Positions 22,735 to 31,695 are shown, counted from the first letter of the stretch. The stretch is DNA of 40,125 nucleotides from an uncultured Eubacterium sp. (GCA_934316845.1 CAKRDZ010000027.1:1-40125); one strand, 5' to 3'. Notes: a model not told the origin generated them from the sequence alone. Program-made: numbers and translations.

Positions 22735-23289
22735 ATGACAGGGATTATTATTGCCGCAATTCTCGTTTTTTTAGCAATCCTTATGATTGTCTGCTACAAC
22801 AAACTTACAAAGGAGCGCATCACAGTAGATGAAGCATTTTCAACCATGGATGTTTATCTGAAAAAACGTTTTGATCTGATTCCGAATCTTGTCGAAACGG
22901 TAAAAGGTTATGCCAGACATGAGGCAGAGACATTATCTTCCATTGTCAGCAAACGAAGCCAGGGTTATGCCGGGATGACGCCTGATGAAAAAATCAGCAC
23001 CAGTGCTTCGATCTCACAAATGCTTCCTAAGATCATGGCTCTTGCGGAATCCTATCCGGATCTGAAAGCCAATGCAAATTTTCAGAATCTGAGTATGCAG
23101 TTAGAGCGCATGGAAGAAGATATTGCAAACTCACGCAAATATTACAATGGAGCCGTGAAGCGTTACAACACATCCGTGCAGACGATTCCATGTAATATTA
23201 TCGCCGGGATTTTCCACTTTGAAACTAAACCAATGTATGAAATTGACAATAGTGAACAACGAGAAAATGTAAAGGTGAATTTTGAATGA
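22735..23289 (+). CDS. lemA: LemA family protein
   Basis: A 184-aa LemA protein: one N-terminal membrane helix (GIIIAAILVFLAILMIVCYN), then the conserved helical bundle with RITVDEAFSTMDVYLKKRFD, LIPNLVETVKGYA and the motif RKYYNGAVKRYN near the C-terminus. The N-terminus is extracellular and the bundle cytosolic in the family model. Its biochemical role is unknown. The next gene starts inside its last codons (overlap of four bases, ATGA), and the pairing of lemA with a DUF2207 protein is common, which suggests a joint envelope function. Confidence 0.95.
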   Translation: MTGIIIAAILVFLAILMIVCYNKLTKERITVDEAFSTMDVYLKKRFDLIPNLVETVKGYARHEAETLSSIVSKRSQGYAGMTPDEKISTSASISQMLPKIMALAESYPDLKANANFQNLSMQLERMEEDIANSRKYYNGAVKRYNTSVQTIPCNIIAGIFHFETKPMYEIDNSEQRENVKVNFE

Positions 23290-25154
23290 AATCTATAAAA
23301 CAACTCTTCCTGTGTTGTGCGCTGTTCGTCCTGTCCCTCTGCCTGACACCGGCACAGGCGCAGGCTTCTGCCTTTGCGTACGACATAGAAAATTACGATG
23401 TTTCCATCCGGGTTACCCCGCAAAACACCTATGAGATCACAGAAAAACTCAGAGTAAATTTCAAAGAGGAGCGCCATGGTATTTACCGTAAAATACCTCT
23501 TGAAAATGAAGTGGAGCGTGCCGATGGCAGTACTTCCATCACTCATGCCCGGATCTCTGACATTGACTGTGGAGAAGATGACTATTCTACAAGCCGGGAA
23601 AACGATAATCTTGTCATTCAGATCGGTGACGAGGACGTTACTCTGACCGGCTTGTACGATTACACGGTTTCCTATCAGTATCATATGGGAAACGATGTGC
23701 TGCCGGACATAGATGAATTTTATTTTAATATCATCGGTTCCGGCTGGACGGATACTACGATCAGCAATGTCACATTTACGATCCAGATGCCGGACTCCTT
23801 TGACGAGGAAAATCTTGGAATGAGTTACGGCACTTACGGATCCGAAAATTACGAAGATCTGTATTACTATATAGAAGACAATACGATCTACGGCGAACTG
23901 GATCCTTCGGTCACATTAGGCCCCAGGGAATGCGTCACCGTACGTCTGGAACTTCCGGAAGGGTATTTTGTAAAGACAGACACGACTCCATGGTTTGCGT
24001 ATATCGCAATCGTTCTCGGTATCCTTTCGATCATCGCCGCCTTCCTTATGTGGTGGTTTATCGGACGAGATGATCCGGTTGTCGAAACCGTTGAATATCA
24101 TGCACCGGATGGCATGAATTGTCTGGAACTGGCATTTGCCTATAAGGGAAGCGCCTCAAATCAGGATGTAATTCCGCTTCTCATTGAGCTGGCAAGACAA
24201 GGTTACATCTCCATCTCTTGTGAAAACAAGAAAGGAACGGATTTTTCAATCACTCTTATCCGGTCTTACTATGACGGGGAAAAAGAGAGTGAACGCCTTT
24301 TTTTCAACGGCTTAAAGAAAGTTGCAACAGGCCCGGTCATCCATAAATCAGACTTGAAAGACAAATTTTACAAAACCCCGGAGGCGATCCTGAAAACAAT
24401 CAATACACACGAAAATAAAGCAAAACTTTTCCATTCTAATTCCTTAAATAAGGGATGGATCCTTTTTGCTTTCGCCGTTATTGTATTCGGATTTGCTTAC
24501 TTTCTGCCGGGATATGAATATTCGTATGACTGGCTGGAACTCATATTCGGTCTGTGCAGCATCGGAGTATTTGGCACCGGTATTTATATGCTGTGTGCCA
24601 GCGCGGGGCAGAAGTCTGGCATTCTGATCGGTGTTTTTCTCCTGCTGCTCTCGGTCGGCCTATCCTATCTGTTTGTATGGATTCCGGTCACATACGCCGA
24701 CCGCTGGTATCAGATTGCCTGTATTTTTTCCTATATCACTTGTGCCATCCTGGTATTTTTCAGTGCGTTTCTGTCGAAACGAACCCCTTATGGCACAAAA
24801 ATCCTCGGACGGATCCGAGGATTTAAGAGATTTTTGGAAACTGCCGAAAAGGAACGTCTGGAAATGCTGGTGGAAGAAAATCCTGATTATTTTTACGAGA
24901 TTCTTCCGTACACCTATGTACTGCACGTTTCCGATAAATGGGTGAAACATTTCAAATCAATCGCTTGTGAACCACCTTCATGGTACGAAAGCAATAATGA
25001 TTCCTATTTTGATGTAATCGCCTTTCAGCATATTATGCATTCAACTCTTACGTCTGCAGCCAGTTCCATGACCTCCTCACCGGAGAGCGCCAGTTCCAGC
25101 GGCGGTGGATTTTCCGGCGGCGGCTCTGGCGGCGGTGGCGGCGGTTCCTGGTAA
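23286..25154 (+). CDS. DUF2207 membrane protein
   Basis: A 622-aa predicted membrane protein: signal peptide (LFLCCALFVLSLCLTPAQAQ), extracellular DUF2207 domain (residues about 30-230; YDIENYDVSIRVTPQNTYEI), a membrane helix near 237-260, a cytosolic segment (DGMNCLELAFAYKG and following), further helices between about 390 and 500, a second soluble part, and a low-complexity Gly/Ser tail (SSSGGGFSGGGSGGGGGGSW). That GGG...W ending is typical of the family. Function unknown. It is translationally coupled to lemA and is followed 14 bases later by a convergent gene with no evident terminator between them. Confidence 0.92.
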   Translation: MKSIKQLFLCCALFVLSLCLTPAQAQASAFAYDIENYDVSIRVTPQNTYEITEKLRVNFKEERHGIYRKIPLENEVERADGSTSITHARISDIDCGEDDYSTSRENDNLVIQIGDEDVTLTGLYDYTVSYQYHMGNDVLPDIDEFYFNIIGSGWTDTTISNVTFTIQMPDSFDEENLGMSYGTYGSENYEDLYYYIEDNTIYGELDPSVTLGPRECVTVRLELPEGYFVKTDTTPWFAYIAIVLGILSIIAAFLMWWFIGRDDPVVETVEYHAPDGMNCLELAFAYKGSASNQDVIPLLIELARQGYISISCENKKGTDFSITLIRSYYDGEKESERLFFNGLKKVATGPVIHKSDLKDKFYKTPEAILKTINTHENKAKLFHSNSLNKGWILFAFAVIVFGFAYFLPGYEYSYDWLELIFGLCSIGVFGTGIYMLCASAGQKSGILIGVFLLLLSVGLSYLFVWIPVTYADRWYQIACIFSYITCAILVFFSAFLSKRTPYGTKILGRIRGFKRFLETAEKERLEMLVEENPDYFYEILPYTYVLHVSDKWVKHFKSIACEPPSWYESNNDSYFDVIAFQHIMHSTLTSAASSMTSSPESASSSGGGFSGGGSGGGGGGSW

Positions 25155-25168
25155 GGTATTTAATGGCA

Positions 25169-27043
25169 TTAATCTTCGTCTCTGGCGATCTCACGGGCAA
25201 CCATGATCGCCAGAGCAGTGATCATTGCCAGATATTTTTTCTCGTATACAATAACTACGGAATTATCAAAGATCAAATTGTCTAAACGAAGCTCCAGATC
25301 GTCCATCACGGCACCGACCGGTTTGTCATTTATGGAAACAAGATAGTTATATCCAATGCTTCCTGCATACTCTTCCAGTTTCAATGTTCCTTCCGCAATA
25401 TCCATCTGAAAACGATCTTTTGCCATTGTAAACTGCTTTTCCAATATTCCGATCATTTCCCCATTTTGATAAAAACGATAAGTCGGCAGTGCATTCAATA
25501 TCTCTTTTGTAACCTTAAATACTTCATTTCCCACCTGGTCAAAAATACGGAATGTACGAAGCGGCATCGTTCCTTCGACGTGATAGATTAAGTTTCCCTT
25601 GCTGTCCTGCAGATCAAACTGCTGACCGGTCAATTTGAAATCTTCCGTAAAGGTATATACTTCGGAAGGAGTGGATTCCTTTATCGGAAGCACTTCGCCG
25701 GTCTTTCGGTAATTCTTGATATTTTCAAACAACTGTTTCTGTAACAGCATAATGTCCGAGCTGATACACAATTTTTCTGAGATATCATTTCCGCTATATG
25801 GGTTATATGGTTTGATTGGCTGCGTCAATGGCTGCTTGATCGCCCATTCTAAAAAGGTATAACCAAGGTAACCAAGATTTCCTTTGTCATTCAACCAGAA
25901 ATACAGGTACTCCCCCGAATCATCCGGTCCAAAGATCAATGCCTTCTGCCGCATCGTCTTCATCTTAGCCAGATACGGACTTCCGAGCGGTGTATCCAAT
26001 TCCTTATATGCGTCATAGATTTTCTCAATTGTCATCGGCTGATTAAAGGCAATCATCTTAATCATATCGTTTGATTTTTCATACGAATGTGGTGAAGACA
26101 TATACCAGACAGCTCCTCCCACGATCAACACAATCGTTCCGACTGTGATCAGAACAAGGCTTTCATTTCCTTTTACAATAATTGCCAATCCGCCAACAAT
26201 TCCACCAACTCCGATCAGTTTCAAAAGCCAGAATCTTACTTTCAGACCTGCACTTAACTCACGGTATTCCTGCCAGCCGCTCTTGGCATTTTTCCCTGCA
26301 TTTTTTGCATTAGTGCGAATGCTTCTTCCCGATGGCGTAAAGTAGCCAATTGCCAGACAGATCAAAGCCAGCACGATTCCGACCAGGACAAATGACGCAC
26401 TGTCTGCCGCCACATAATTATCGATAAACTCAATCATCGCATCGGCTCCGCCATAGACATAATATCTGTCTTCCATATAGGAAAGCATCGGATGGATATC
26501 TGCCTTGCCATCTCCTACGGTCATAATGGCACTTAACGTATCCCCTTCCCGCAGTCCATAATAAACATAGCGGGTATTTCCTTCATAATTGCCCTCTCCA
26601 TTTGGATAATAGGTTGTCAATTCCGGCAGTCCGTAAACGCTGTCATTGCTTACTTCAACGCCATTTCCCAGATCTGTCGTCAGATCCTCTGCTTTTACCT
26701 GATAGCTAAGGTCCTCGTTTCCCATCCAGTTGGAATCCCTGTCAATTTTATCACCGACTCCATCTTCATCCGGATATCGTTCTCCTTTTGCATAAAGATA
26801 ATAGAAAGAACCATCGATGCCTCCCTGCGTATCCTGCACCATCGTTCCCACCGGCGAAATGTCCGTCACGATCATTTCCTGCGCCGGGCTTTGCCCCATA
26901 TAGGAATCCAGATCCTGTCTGGAGATCACCGGATATTCCCTCATCTCTTCTGCTTTCTTTTTTGTCGATCCACTGTCTACTATCATGCCAGCTATTCCTG
27001 CCAGCACAAAAAAGACAGCGAGTCCGATCCATAGTTTCTTCAT
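25169..27043 (-). CDS. Membrane protein with C-terminal LURP-one/tubby-like domain
   Basis: A 624-aa protein. An N-terminal membrane helix (LWIGLAVFFVLAGIAGMIV) is followed by an extracellular-looking region (about 30-215), a helix at about 218-240, two helices near 280-325, a cytosolic linker and a final domain of about 160 residues built of LURP-one-related repeats (FDLQDSKGNLIYHVEG, FRIFDQVGNEVFKVTKE, YRFYQNGEMIGILEKQF). That fold is shared with phospholipid scramblases and tubby and may bind membrane lipid. The open frame extends 51 codons further, but GGAGG eight bases before ATG 27043 decides the start. Its promoter lies at 27075-27103. Confidence 0.8.
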   Translation of the reverse strand: MKKLWIGLAVFFVLAGIAGMIVDSGSTKKKAEEMREYPVISRQDLDSYMGQSPAQEMIVTDISPVGTMVQDTQGGIDGSFYYLYAKGERYPDEDGVGDKIDRDSNWMGNEDLSYQVKAEDLTTDLGNGVEVSNDSVYGLPELTTYYPNGEGNYEGNTRYVYYGLREGDTLSAIMTVGDGKADIHPMLSYMEDRYYVYGGADAMIEFIDNYVAADSASFVLVGIVLALICLAIGYFTPSGRSIRTNAKNAGKNAKSGWQEYRELSAGLKVRFWLLKLIGVGGIVGGLAIIVKGNESLVLITVGTIVLIVGGAVWYMSSPHSYEKSNDMIKMIAFNQPMTIEKIYDAYKELDTPLGSPYLAKMKTMRQKALIFGPDDSGEYLYFWLNDKGNLGYLGYTFLEWAIKQPLTQPIKPYNPYSGNDISEKLCISSDIMLLQKQLFENIKNYRKTGEVLPIKESTPSEVYTFTEDFKLTGQQFDLQDSKGNLIYHVEGTMPLRTFRIFDQVGNEVFKVTKEILNALPTYRFYQNGEMIGILEKQFTMAKDRFQMDIAEGTLKLEEYAGSIGYNYLVSINDKPVGAVMDDLELRLDNLIFDNSVVIVYEKKYLAMITALAIMVAREIARDED

Positions 27044-27073
27044 TTCTGATACCTCCGTTAAATTTCTATAAAA

Positions 27074-27119
27074 AATTGTAGCGAAATCGCCTGCAAACCG
27101 CAAGTGTTTCGCCACAATT
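27074..27119 (-). promoter_or_regulatory. Promoter bracketed by a 13-bp inverted repeat
   Basis: Minus strand: -35 TTGCGG (27098-27103), 17-base spacer, -10 TACAAT (27075-27080). Arms AATTGTAGCGAAA (27074-27086) and TTTCGCCACAATT (27107-27119) are complementary with one mismatch; one covers the -10 box, the other lies just upstream of the -35. Arm centres are 33 bp apart, about three helical turns, as expected for a dimeric regulator gripping one DNA face. Confidence 0.65.
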
Positions 27120-27150
27120 GTAGATATATCAGCGAGATTGTTGTATTTCA

Positions 27151-27540
27151 GGGTGGGTGGCTCCTCTTCCGCAGGGCAACTCACCACTGGAATCACCTCA
27201 TTTCCCCTCTTTCCGGGGTGGGTGGCTCATCTTCCGTAGGGCGACTCACCACTGGAACATCCTACTTTCCCTTCTTTCCGGGGTGCATGGCTCCCCTTCC
27301 ATAAGGCAACTCACCACTGGAACCACCTCATTTTCCTTCTTTCCGGGGTGCATGGCTCCTCTTCCGTAGGGCGACTCACCACTGGAACCACCTCATTTCC
27401 CCTCTTTCCGGGGTGCATGGCTCCTTTTCCGCATGGCTGCTCACCACTGGAACCACCTGCTTTCCCCTCATTCCGGGGTGCATGGCTCCTTTTCCATAAG
27501 GCGACTCACCACTGGAACTGCCTGATTTTCTTCTTTCCGG
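27151..27540. repeat. 65-bp tandem repeat, six copies
   Basis: Units begin with GGGTG at 27151, 27216, 27281, 27346, 27411 and 27476, exactly 65 bp apart; a fragment follows at 27540. The core CTCACCACTGGAA is invariant and the rest varies by a few bases. 65 is not a multiple of 3, so the array is not a coding repeat; there are no unique spacers, so it is not CRISPR. It lies directly after the hcp stop codon and before the next promoter, and would be in the hcp 3' untranslated region if no terminator intervenes. Confidence 0.95.
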
Positions 27541-27552
27541 GGTGCAGCCGGT

Positions 27553-29124
27553 TTACCCGCGTCCCAGTATCGCATCCATGTCCTGCTCCGGCGCAGTGAT
27601 TGGCTGGAGATTATACGCATCTACCAGATATTTCACCACATTTTCAGACATAAATGCCGGCAGGGTCGGGCCAAGATACATATTTTTCAGTCCCAATGAC
27701 AAGAGGGTGAGAAGAATACATACCGCCTTCTGCTCATACCACGAAAGCACGAGGGTAAGCGGCAGTTCATTGACCGCGCAGCCAAACGCATCTGCCAGCG
27801 CAAGAGCCACTTTGATCGCACTGTACGCATCGTTACACTGTCCCATATCGAGAATACGCGGGATTCCGTTGATCTCGCCGAGGTCAAGATCGTTAAATCG
27901 GTATTTTCCACAGGCAAGTGTCAAAACGAGGGAATCCATCGGTGTCTGTTTGACAAAATCGGTGTAATAATTTCTTCCCGGATGCGCCCCATCGCAGCCG
28001 CCCACCAGAAAGATATGCTTAATGTCTCCCTTTTTGATGGATTCGATAATTTTCTCCGCATGTGAAAGTACGGCACCATGCGCGAATCCGGTTGTCAAAA
28101 TATGACCGCCATTGATACCGCTCATGCTGCGGTCATGCTCATAGCCGCCCAATTCCAGAGCTTTTTGAATCAACGGCGTAAAATCTTTCTTTCCATCCTT
28201 GTCTCCCGTTATATGGATCAGCCCTTCATATCCAACCACGGATGTTGTATAGACGCGGTCACGGTAACTTGGACGCTGTGGCATCAGACAGTTGGTTGTA
28301 AACAGGATCGGCGCCGGTATATCTTCAAATTCTTTTTGCTGGCTCTGCCACGCCGTTCCAAAATTTCCTGCGAGATGTTCGTACTTGTGAAGTTCCGGAT
28401 ATCCGTGCGCCGGAAGCATCTCACTGTGCGTATAAATATTAATTCCCTTGCCTTTTGTCTGCTCCAGCAATTGTGACAGATCTTTCAGGTCGTGCCCGGA
28501 AACTACGATAAACGGCCCTTTTTTAATATCAACCTGCACTTTTACCGGGGTCGGCGTTCCAAACGATGCCGTATTGGCATGATCGAGCAGCTCCATACAC
28601 TGGAAATTCATGCGGCCAAATTCCATGATAAGTTCAATCCACTCTTCCACCGAATGTTCTCTGTTGATCTCACATAATCCTTTGTAAAACCAGGCTGTAA
28701 CCGCATTATTTTCAAATCCAAGATTCATGGCATGATGCGCATACGCAGCCATCCCTTTTAAGCCAAATAACAGCGTTGAGCGGAGGGACACGATGTCGTT
28801 TGCCCCCTCCCACAAAGAAACCACCTCAATGTTGTCATTTCCAATTTTTTCCTTTTCGTTTTTGACCCGTTCTGTAAATTCTTTGATCGCCTCATTATCA
28901 AAATTTACATTGGTCAGTGTGGTAAACAGTCCATCCATTAAAAGACGATCTGCCTCTTTCGTATGCTGTCCGTGTTTTTCCGCTGTCTCAGCCAGACGAA
29001 TCAACTCATACACCAGCTCATCCTGTAATTTTGCCGTCTCCGGCTGTTTGCCACAGACTCCGGTATTGACACAGCATTTATTTCCGGCTGTCTGCTGGCA
29101 TTGAAAGCAAAACATATTTGACAT
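27553..29124 (-). CDS. hcp: Hydroxylamine reductase (hybrid-cluster protein)
   Basis: A 523-aa Hcp/prismane protein of the short clostridial type. N-terminal cluster ligands C6 and C9 (FCFQC), with C17/C18 and C24; hybrid-cluster motifs VVSGHDLKDL (His), YTHSEMLPAHGYP (Glu), TTNCLMPQ, GGCDGAHPGRNYY, MGQCNDAYSA and the YEQKA glutamate near the end. The enzyme reduces hydroxylamine and nitric oxide and protects against nitrosative stress in anaerobes. It follows an HTH regulator gene by 60 bases and is probably co-transcribed with it from the promoter at 29668-29696. A 65-bp repeat array begins 12 bases after its stop. Confidence 0.97.
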   Translation of the reverse strand: MSNMFCFQCQQTAGNKCCVNTGVCGKQPETAKLQDELVYELIRLAETAEKHGQHTKEADRLLMDGLFTTLTNVNFDNEAIKEFTERVKNEKEKIGNDNIEVVSLWEGANDIVSLRSTLLFGLKGMAAYAHHAMNLGFENNAVTAWFYKGLCEINREHSVEEWIELIMEFGRMNFQCMELLDHANTASFGTPTPVKVQVDIKKGPFIVVSGHDLKDLSQLLEQTKGKGINIYTHSEMLPAHGYPELHKYEHLAGNFGTAWQSQQKEFEDIPAPILFTTNCLMPQRPSYRDRVYTTSVVGYEGLIHITGDKDGKKDFTPLIQKALELGGYEHDRSMSGINGGHILTTGFAHGAVLSHAEKIIESIKKGDIKHIFLVGGCDGAHPGRNYYTDFVKQTPMDSLVLTLACGKYRFNDLDLGEINGIPRILDMGQCNDAYSAIKVALALADAFGCAVNELPLTLVLSWYEQKAVCILLTLLSLGLKNMYLGPTLPAFMSENVVKYLVDAYNLQPITAPEQDMDAILGRG

Positions 29125-29184
29125 AATTTACCTCCGTTTTTTCTTTTAATGGAAGTATTGTCATTTTCCGTAAATTCTATTCTC

Positions 29185-29625
29185 TCACTCCAGCAGTTCA
29201 AAACCGGCATCATATAACGCTTCATTCATCTCGCCGACCGAAGATCCCTGTTCCAGTCCGTACAAAATAATGCTGTCCCGCTGATTTCTCGGATACAGCA
29301 CGGACACTCCGACAGCCCGCAGAAAATACTGCGTTTCTTCAATATTTAACTTCATTGCCGCGCAGATCGCGAGCAATTTGTCCCGTGAAGGATTCTGCCT
29401 CTCTCCATTTAAAATGTGATACACATAAGAGCGGTCCAGTCCGCTGTCCCTCACAATGTCAGCCCGTTTCAGCTGCTTTTCCTGTATTATTTTTTCCAGA
29501 TATTCTGCGATATCGATGTTCATAAATTCATCCTGATTTTCCGCCATATACTGGTCCACACTATTTGACTTTTTCAAAATCTGTAAAAGTTCTCCTGTAG
29601 GCTTGTGAAATTTTGTAAATTTCAT
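29185..29625 (-). CDS. XRE-type helix-turn-helix regulator
   Basis: A 146-aa protein with a central helix-turn-helix (IIQEKQLKRADIVRDSGLDR, then SYVYHILNGERQNPSRDKLL) and a C-terminal part resembling the XRE-linked region of the 446-aa protein at 15711 (MKLNIEETQYFLRAVGVSVL versus SLELSVEQTQKYLKKGLLLP). It is the likely regulator of hcp, downstream, and of the kinase gene, with which it shares an overlapping divergent promoter. A GGGGG site precedes ATG 29625. No cofactor-binding cysteine pattern is visible. Confidence 0.85.
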   Translation of the reverse strand: MKFTKFHKPTGELLQILKKSNSVDQYMAENQDEFMNIDIAEYLEKIIQEKQLKRADIVRDSGLDRSYVYHILNGERQNPSRDKLLAICAAMKLNIEETQYFLRAVGVSVLYPRNQRDSIILYGLEQGSSVGEMNEALYDAGFELLE

Positions 29626-29646
29626 CCCGTCGTACCCCCTTATCCA

Positions 29647-29675
29647 TTGACACCATTTCTAAAGATTATTATAAT
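29647..29675 (+). promoter_or_regulatory. Consensus promoter of the kinase gene
   Basis: TTGACA (29647-29652), 17-base spacer, TATAAT (29670-29675): a perfect sigma-A consensus, about 40 bases before the ATG at 29717. Its -10 box overlaps the -10 box of the minus-strand promoter by four bases. Confidence 0.9.
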
Positions 29676-29696
29676 ATAAGTAGTTACATTTCACAA
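29668..29696 (-). promoter_or_regulatory. Divergent promoter of the HTH-hcp operon
   Basis: Minus strand: -35 TTGTGA (29691-29696), 17-base spacer, -10 TATAAT (29668-29673). Because it shares its -10 bases with the plus-strand promoter, polymerase can occupy only one of the two at a time. Confidence 0.85.
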
Positions 29697-29716
29697 TACA
29701 GAAACGGAGCAGACTT

Positions 29717-30565
29717 ATGGAAACGGACGAAAAAATACTGGCTAAATTAAACACCTCCACTGAGTACAATACCTGGCTTGTCAAACGCGACAGCTTTATT
29801 TTTGTGCGGAAAGAACTTCCCCTGACTCAATATGAAACGATGGAAACGTTTTACTCTCTGCGGAGTAAAATATCTTCCGATTTTATTGTCAATATTTATA
29901 ATGTTTCCGCCACGGAGGATCTTTGTTTGATCGAAGAGGAATGGATCGCCGGAACTACCATTGCAGAATACCTGGATAAGGGTCTTCCTTTTTCTTCCGA
30001 CGAGACAAGACAATATGGCATTGAGATCTGCCGCGCCCTTTGCTGGTTTCACATACATCATATGGTCTTTCGGGATCTCAAACCCTCGAACGTGATCATT
30101 TCCAATTCCGGCCATGCGGTATTGATCGATCCCGGTATACTCCGTCTGCGTAAACCAAATCAAAACAAAGACACGGTTATACTGGGAACTCCGGGTTACG
30201 CTGCACCGGAGCAGTATGGTTTCCTGCAGACCGACCATCGTACCGACATTTACGCCCTGGGTGTTTTGTTAAATAATATGCTGACCTGCGCCATGCCAAA
30301 TGAACAGCTGACAACACATGCAAATTTTCAGAAGATCATCCGCCGCTGTATCTCCATTGATGCAAATAACCGTTATCCTTCCTGCCATCCTTTGCAAAAA
30401 GATCTGGAAAATATTGTAATTGAAGGCAGTCCCCGCATCGTTCTCTTTTTCCGCCACCTTCCCGGTTTTCGTTCTGCACGCCTGCCTGATATGCTTGCTA
30501 CTTCTATTTTGTATCTTTTCATTCTTTCGATGCTATACTATTTCATTCTTTCACTTGTCGACTGA
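29717..30565 (+). CDS. Ser/Thr protein kinase-like protein, C-terminal membrane anchor
   Basis: A 282-aa kinase. Lys32 in VRKEL is the probable ATP-binding lysine; the glycine loop is degenerate. The catalytic loop is FRDLKPSN (118-125; HRD has become FRD but Asp120 and Asn125 remain), the DFG motif is DPG (138-140, Asp kept), and GTPGYAAPEQY is the activation-segment end. A C-terminal membrane helix (SILYLFILSMLYYFILSLV) anchors it. Activity is likely but possibly low or specialised. It is transcribed divergently from the HTH-hcp operon through overlapping promoters, which suggests the HTH protein and the kinase form one signalling unit. Confidence 0.88.
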   Translation: METDEKILAKLNTSTEYNTWLVKRDSFIFVRKELPLTQYETMETFYSLRSKISSDFIVNIYNVSATEDLCLIEEEWIAGTTIAEYLDKGLPFSSDETRQYGIEICRALCWFHIHHMVFRDLKPSNVIISNSGHAVLIDPGILRLRKPNQNKDTVILGTPGYAAPEQYGFLQTDHRTDIYALGVLLNNMLTCAMPNEQLTTHANFQKIIRRCISIDANNRYPSCHPLQKDLENIVIEGSPRIVLFFRHLPGFRSARLPDMLATSILYLFILSMLYYFILSLVD

Positions 30566-30614
30566 CAGGACACCACAAGCCTTCTTTTTTGCGATAAAAT
30601 CGTATTGAAAAGAA

Positions 30615-30646
30615 AACAATTCACGTGAAATTGTTCGTATTTTTTT
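30615..30646 (+). terminator. Intrinsic terminator of the kinase gene
   Basis: AACAATT (30615-30621) pairs with AATTGTT (30629-30635), loop CACGTGA, followed shortly by a seven-T run (30640-30646). Confidence 0.7.
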
Positions 30647-30716
30647 CAAGGAAATTTTCCAATGCAAAATCTCCTGATTTTTGTTAGGATAATTTTGTAC
30701 AAAAGGAGGCAGTCAT

Positions 30717-30998
30717 ATGACTAATAATGCGAATACACTTATTACTCTAAAACCACAGGATCTTGCCGGAGATTATGCCGACATTGCCGAGATCATTGGC
30801 GTGGAAAATACCAAGCTTTTATATAAGCACTACAAGGGACAACAGATTACATTTCCACAGCGCTTTTTTTCAAAAAAATATGTTGCACTTCAAACAAAAC
30901 GGGAATTAAAAAAAGGGGATTGCACTCTTCCGCAGCTTGCAGTAAAATATGAATATACAGAACGGCGTCTTCGCCAGCTTTTAAAAGAGTATACATAA
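30717..30998 (+). CDS. Mor-family-like DNA-binding protein
   Basis: A 93-aa paralogue of the protein at 12281: DIAEIIGVENTKLLYKHYKG, then ITFPQRFFSKKY, then a helix-turn-helix (LPQLAVKYEYTERRLRQLL). The first part is the dimerisation region in Mor/C proteins. AAAGGAGG precedes ATG at seven bases. It is followed nine bases later by a membrane protein gene, making a two-gene operon closed by the terminator at 31579. The promoter is not clear; GATAAT near 30690 may be a -10 box with a weak -35, as expected for an activator-dependent promoter. Confidence 0.8.
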   Translation: MTNNANTLITLKPQDLAGDYADIAEIIGVENTKLLYKHYKGQQITFPQRFFSKKYVALQTKRELKKGDCTLPQLAVKYEYTERRLRQLLKEYT

Positions 30999-31007
30999 GG
31001 AGCTGCT

Positions 31008-31544
31008 ATGGATCTTATCGCTTATTCCTATTTGGAACTATTTTTGTTTTTCCCAATTTTATCCATATATCTTTTTATCCAGAAAAAACACCCTGACTGG
31101 AAAGGGTTGCTTTTTTTCCAGATAACCGTTTCTACTATCCTTGCGAGTTCTGTTGTTCTGCTTATCGGAGGACTCTTTTTCCCCTCCACCTCAACAACTC
31201 AAACCACCCGCGACAACCCACCATCTCCATCTCCTTCTCCTACTTCTATTCTGACTAAAAAAGAGCAGGAATACCTTCGTATCTCAGCAAATATCCGAGC
31301 CGGTAACTACGATCACGTTCTGGAAGACATCCATGATCTTTATCCTGATTTTACAACCGATGACGTCGAACTTACCAGCCGCTTTATCCTCCTCCGGCTG
31401 TATTATGAGAAAACCGGAGACAAGGAAAAGGAAAAACAATTAATGCTGGATTTCAAGAAAAATAAAGAATTATATAATGCTGACAGCAACCTGCCAATCC
31501 GGCAGATTATCACAGAACGGCTGGCGGCACTGGAAAAGGAATAA
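31008..31544 (+). CDS. Membrane protein with Pro/Ser linker and TPR-like C-terminus
   Basis: A 178-aa protein with two membrane helices (about residues 7-24 and 32-58), a linker of Pro, Ser and Thr (PPSPSPSPTS, about 70-82) and a helical C-terminal domain (EYLRISANIRAGNYDHVLED and following) resembling tetratricopeptide-like helices. Not recognised as a named family. AAGGAG lies five bases before ATG. It is co-transcribed with the Mor-like gene. Confidence 0.75.
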   Translation: MDLIAYSYLELFLFFPILSIYLFIQKKHPDWKGLLFFQITVSTILASSVVLLIGGLFFPSTSTTQTTRDNPPSPSPSPTSILTKKEQEYLRISANIRAGNYDHVLEDIHDLYPDFTTDDVELTSRFILLRLYYEKTGDKEKEKQLMLDFKKNKELYNADSNLPIRQIITERLAALEKE

Positions 31545-31578
31545 TGACAATATTTACATAGTAAAGATTTACTTTGGC

Positions 31579-31609
31579 AAAGCGTATAAGACAATTTTAT
31601 ACGCTTTTT
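31579..31609 (+). terminator. Intrinsic terminator of the Mor-like operon
   Basis: Perfect 11-bp stem AAAGCGTATAA (31579-31589) with TTATACGCTTT (31597-31607), 7-base loop, continuing into TTTTT. The downstream arm is also the start of the first 33-bp repeat unit. Confidence 0.88.
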
Positions 31610-31695
31610 GTCTTGCAGACTGAACAACTTTATATGCTTTTTGTCTTGCGAACTGAACAACTTTATATGCTTTTTGTCTTGCGAACTGAATAACT
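31597..31695. repeat. 33-bp tandem repeat, three copies
   Basis: Units at 31597-31629, 31630-31662 and 31663-31695 (TTATATGCTTTTTGTCTTGC plus 13 bases), differing at only a few positions. The unit starts in the terminator's right arm and T-run, so the terminator half was duplicated twice. 33 is a multiple of 3 and gives an 11-residue repeat in a minus-strand open frame, but there is no sign that it is translated. Confidence 0.9.

Noticed and set aside
27151..27540. CRISPR array
   Set aside because: Units are contiguous and near-identical over the full 65 bp, without unique spacers or cas genes.
27104..27599. Overlapping forward frames in the 65-bp repeat
   Set aside because: The 65-bp period shifts the frame in each unit, so repeated peptides change frame; no ribosome site.
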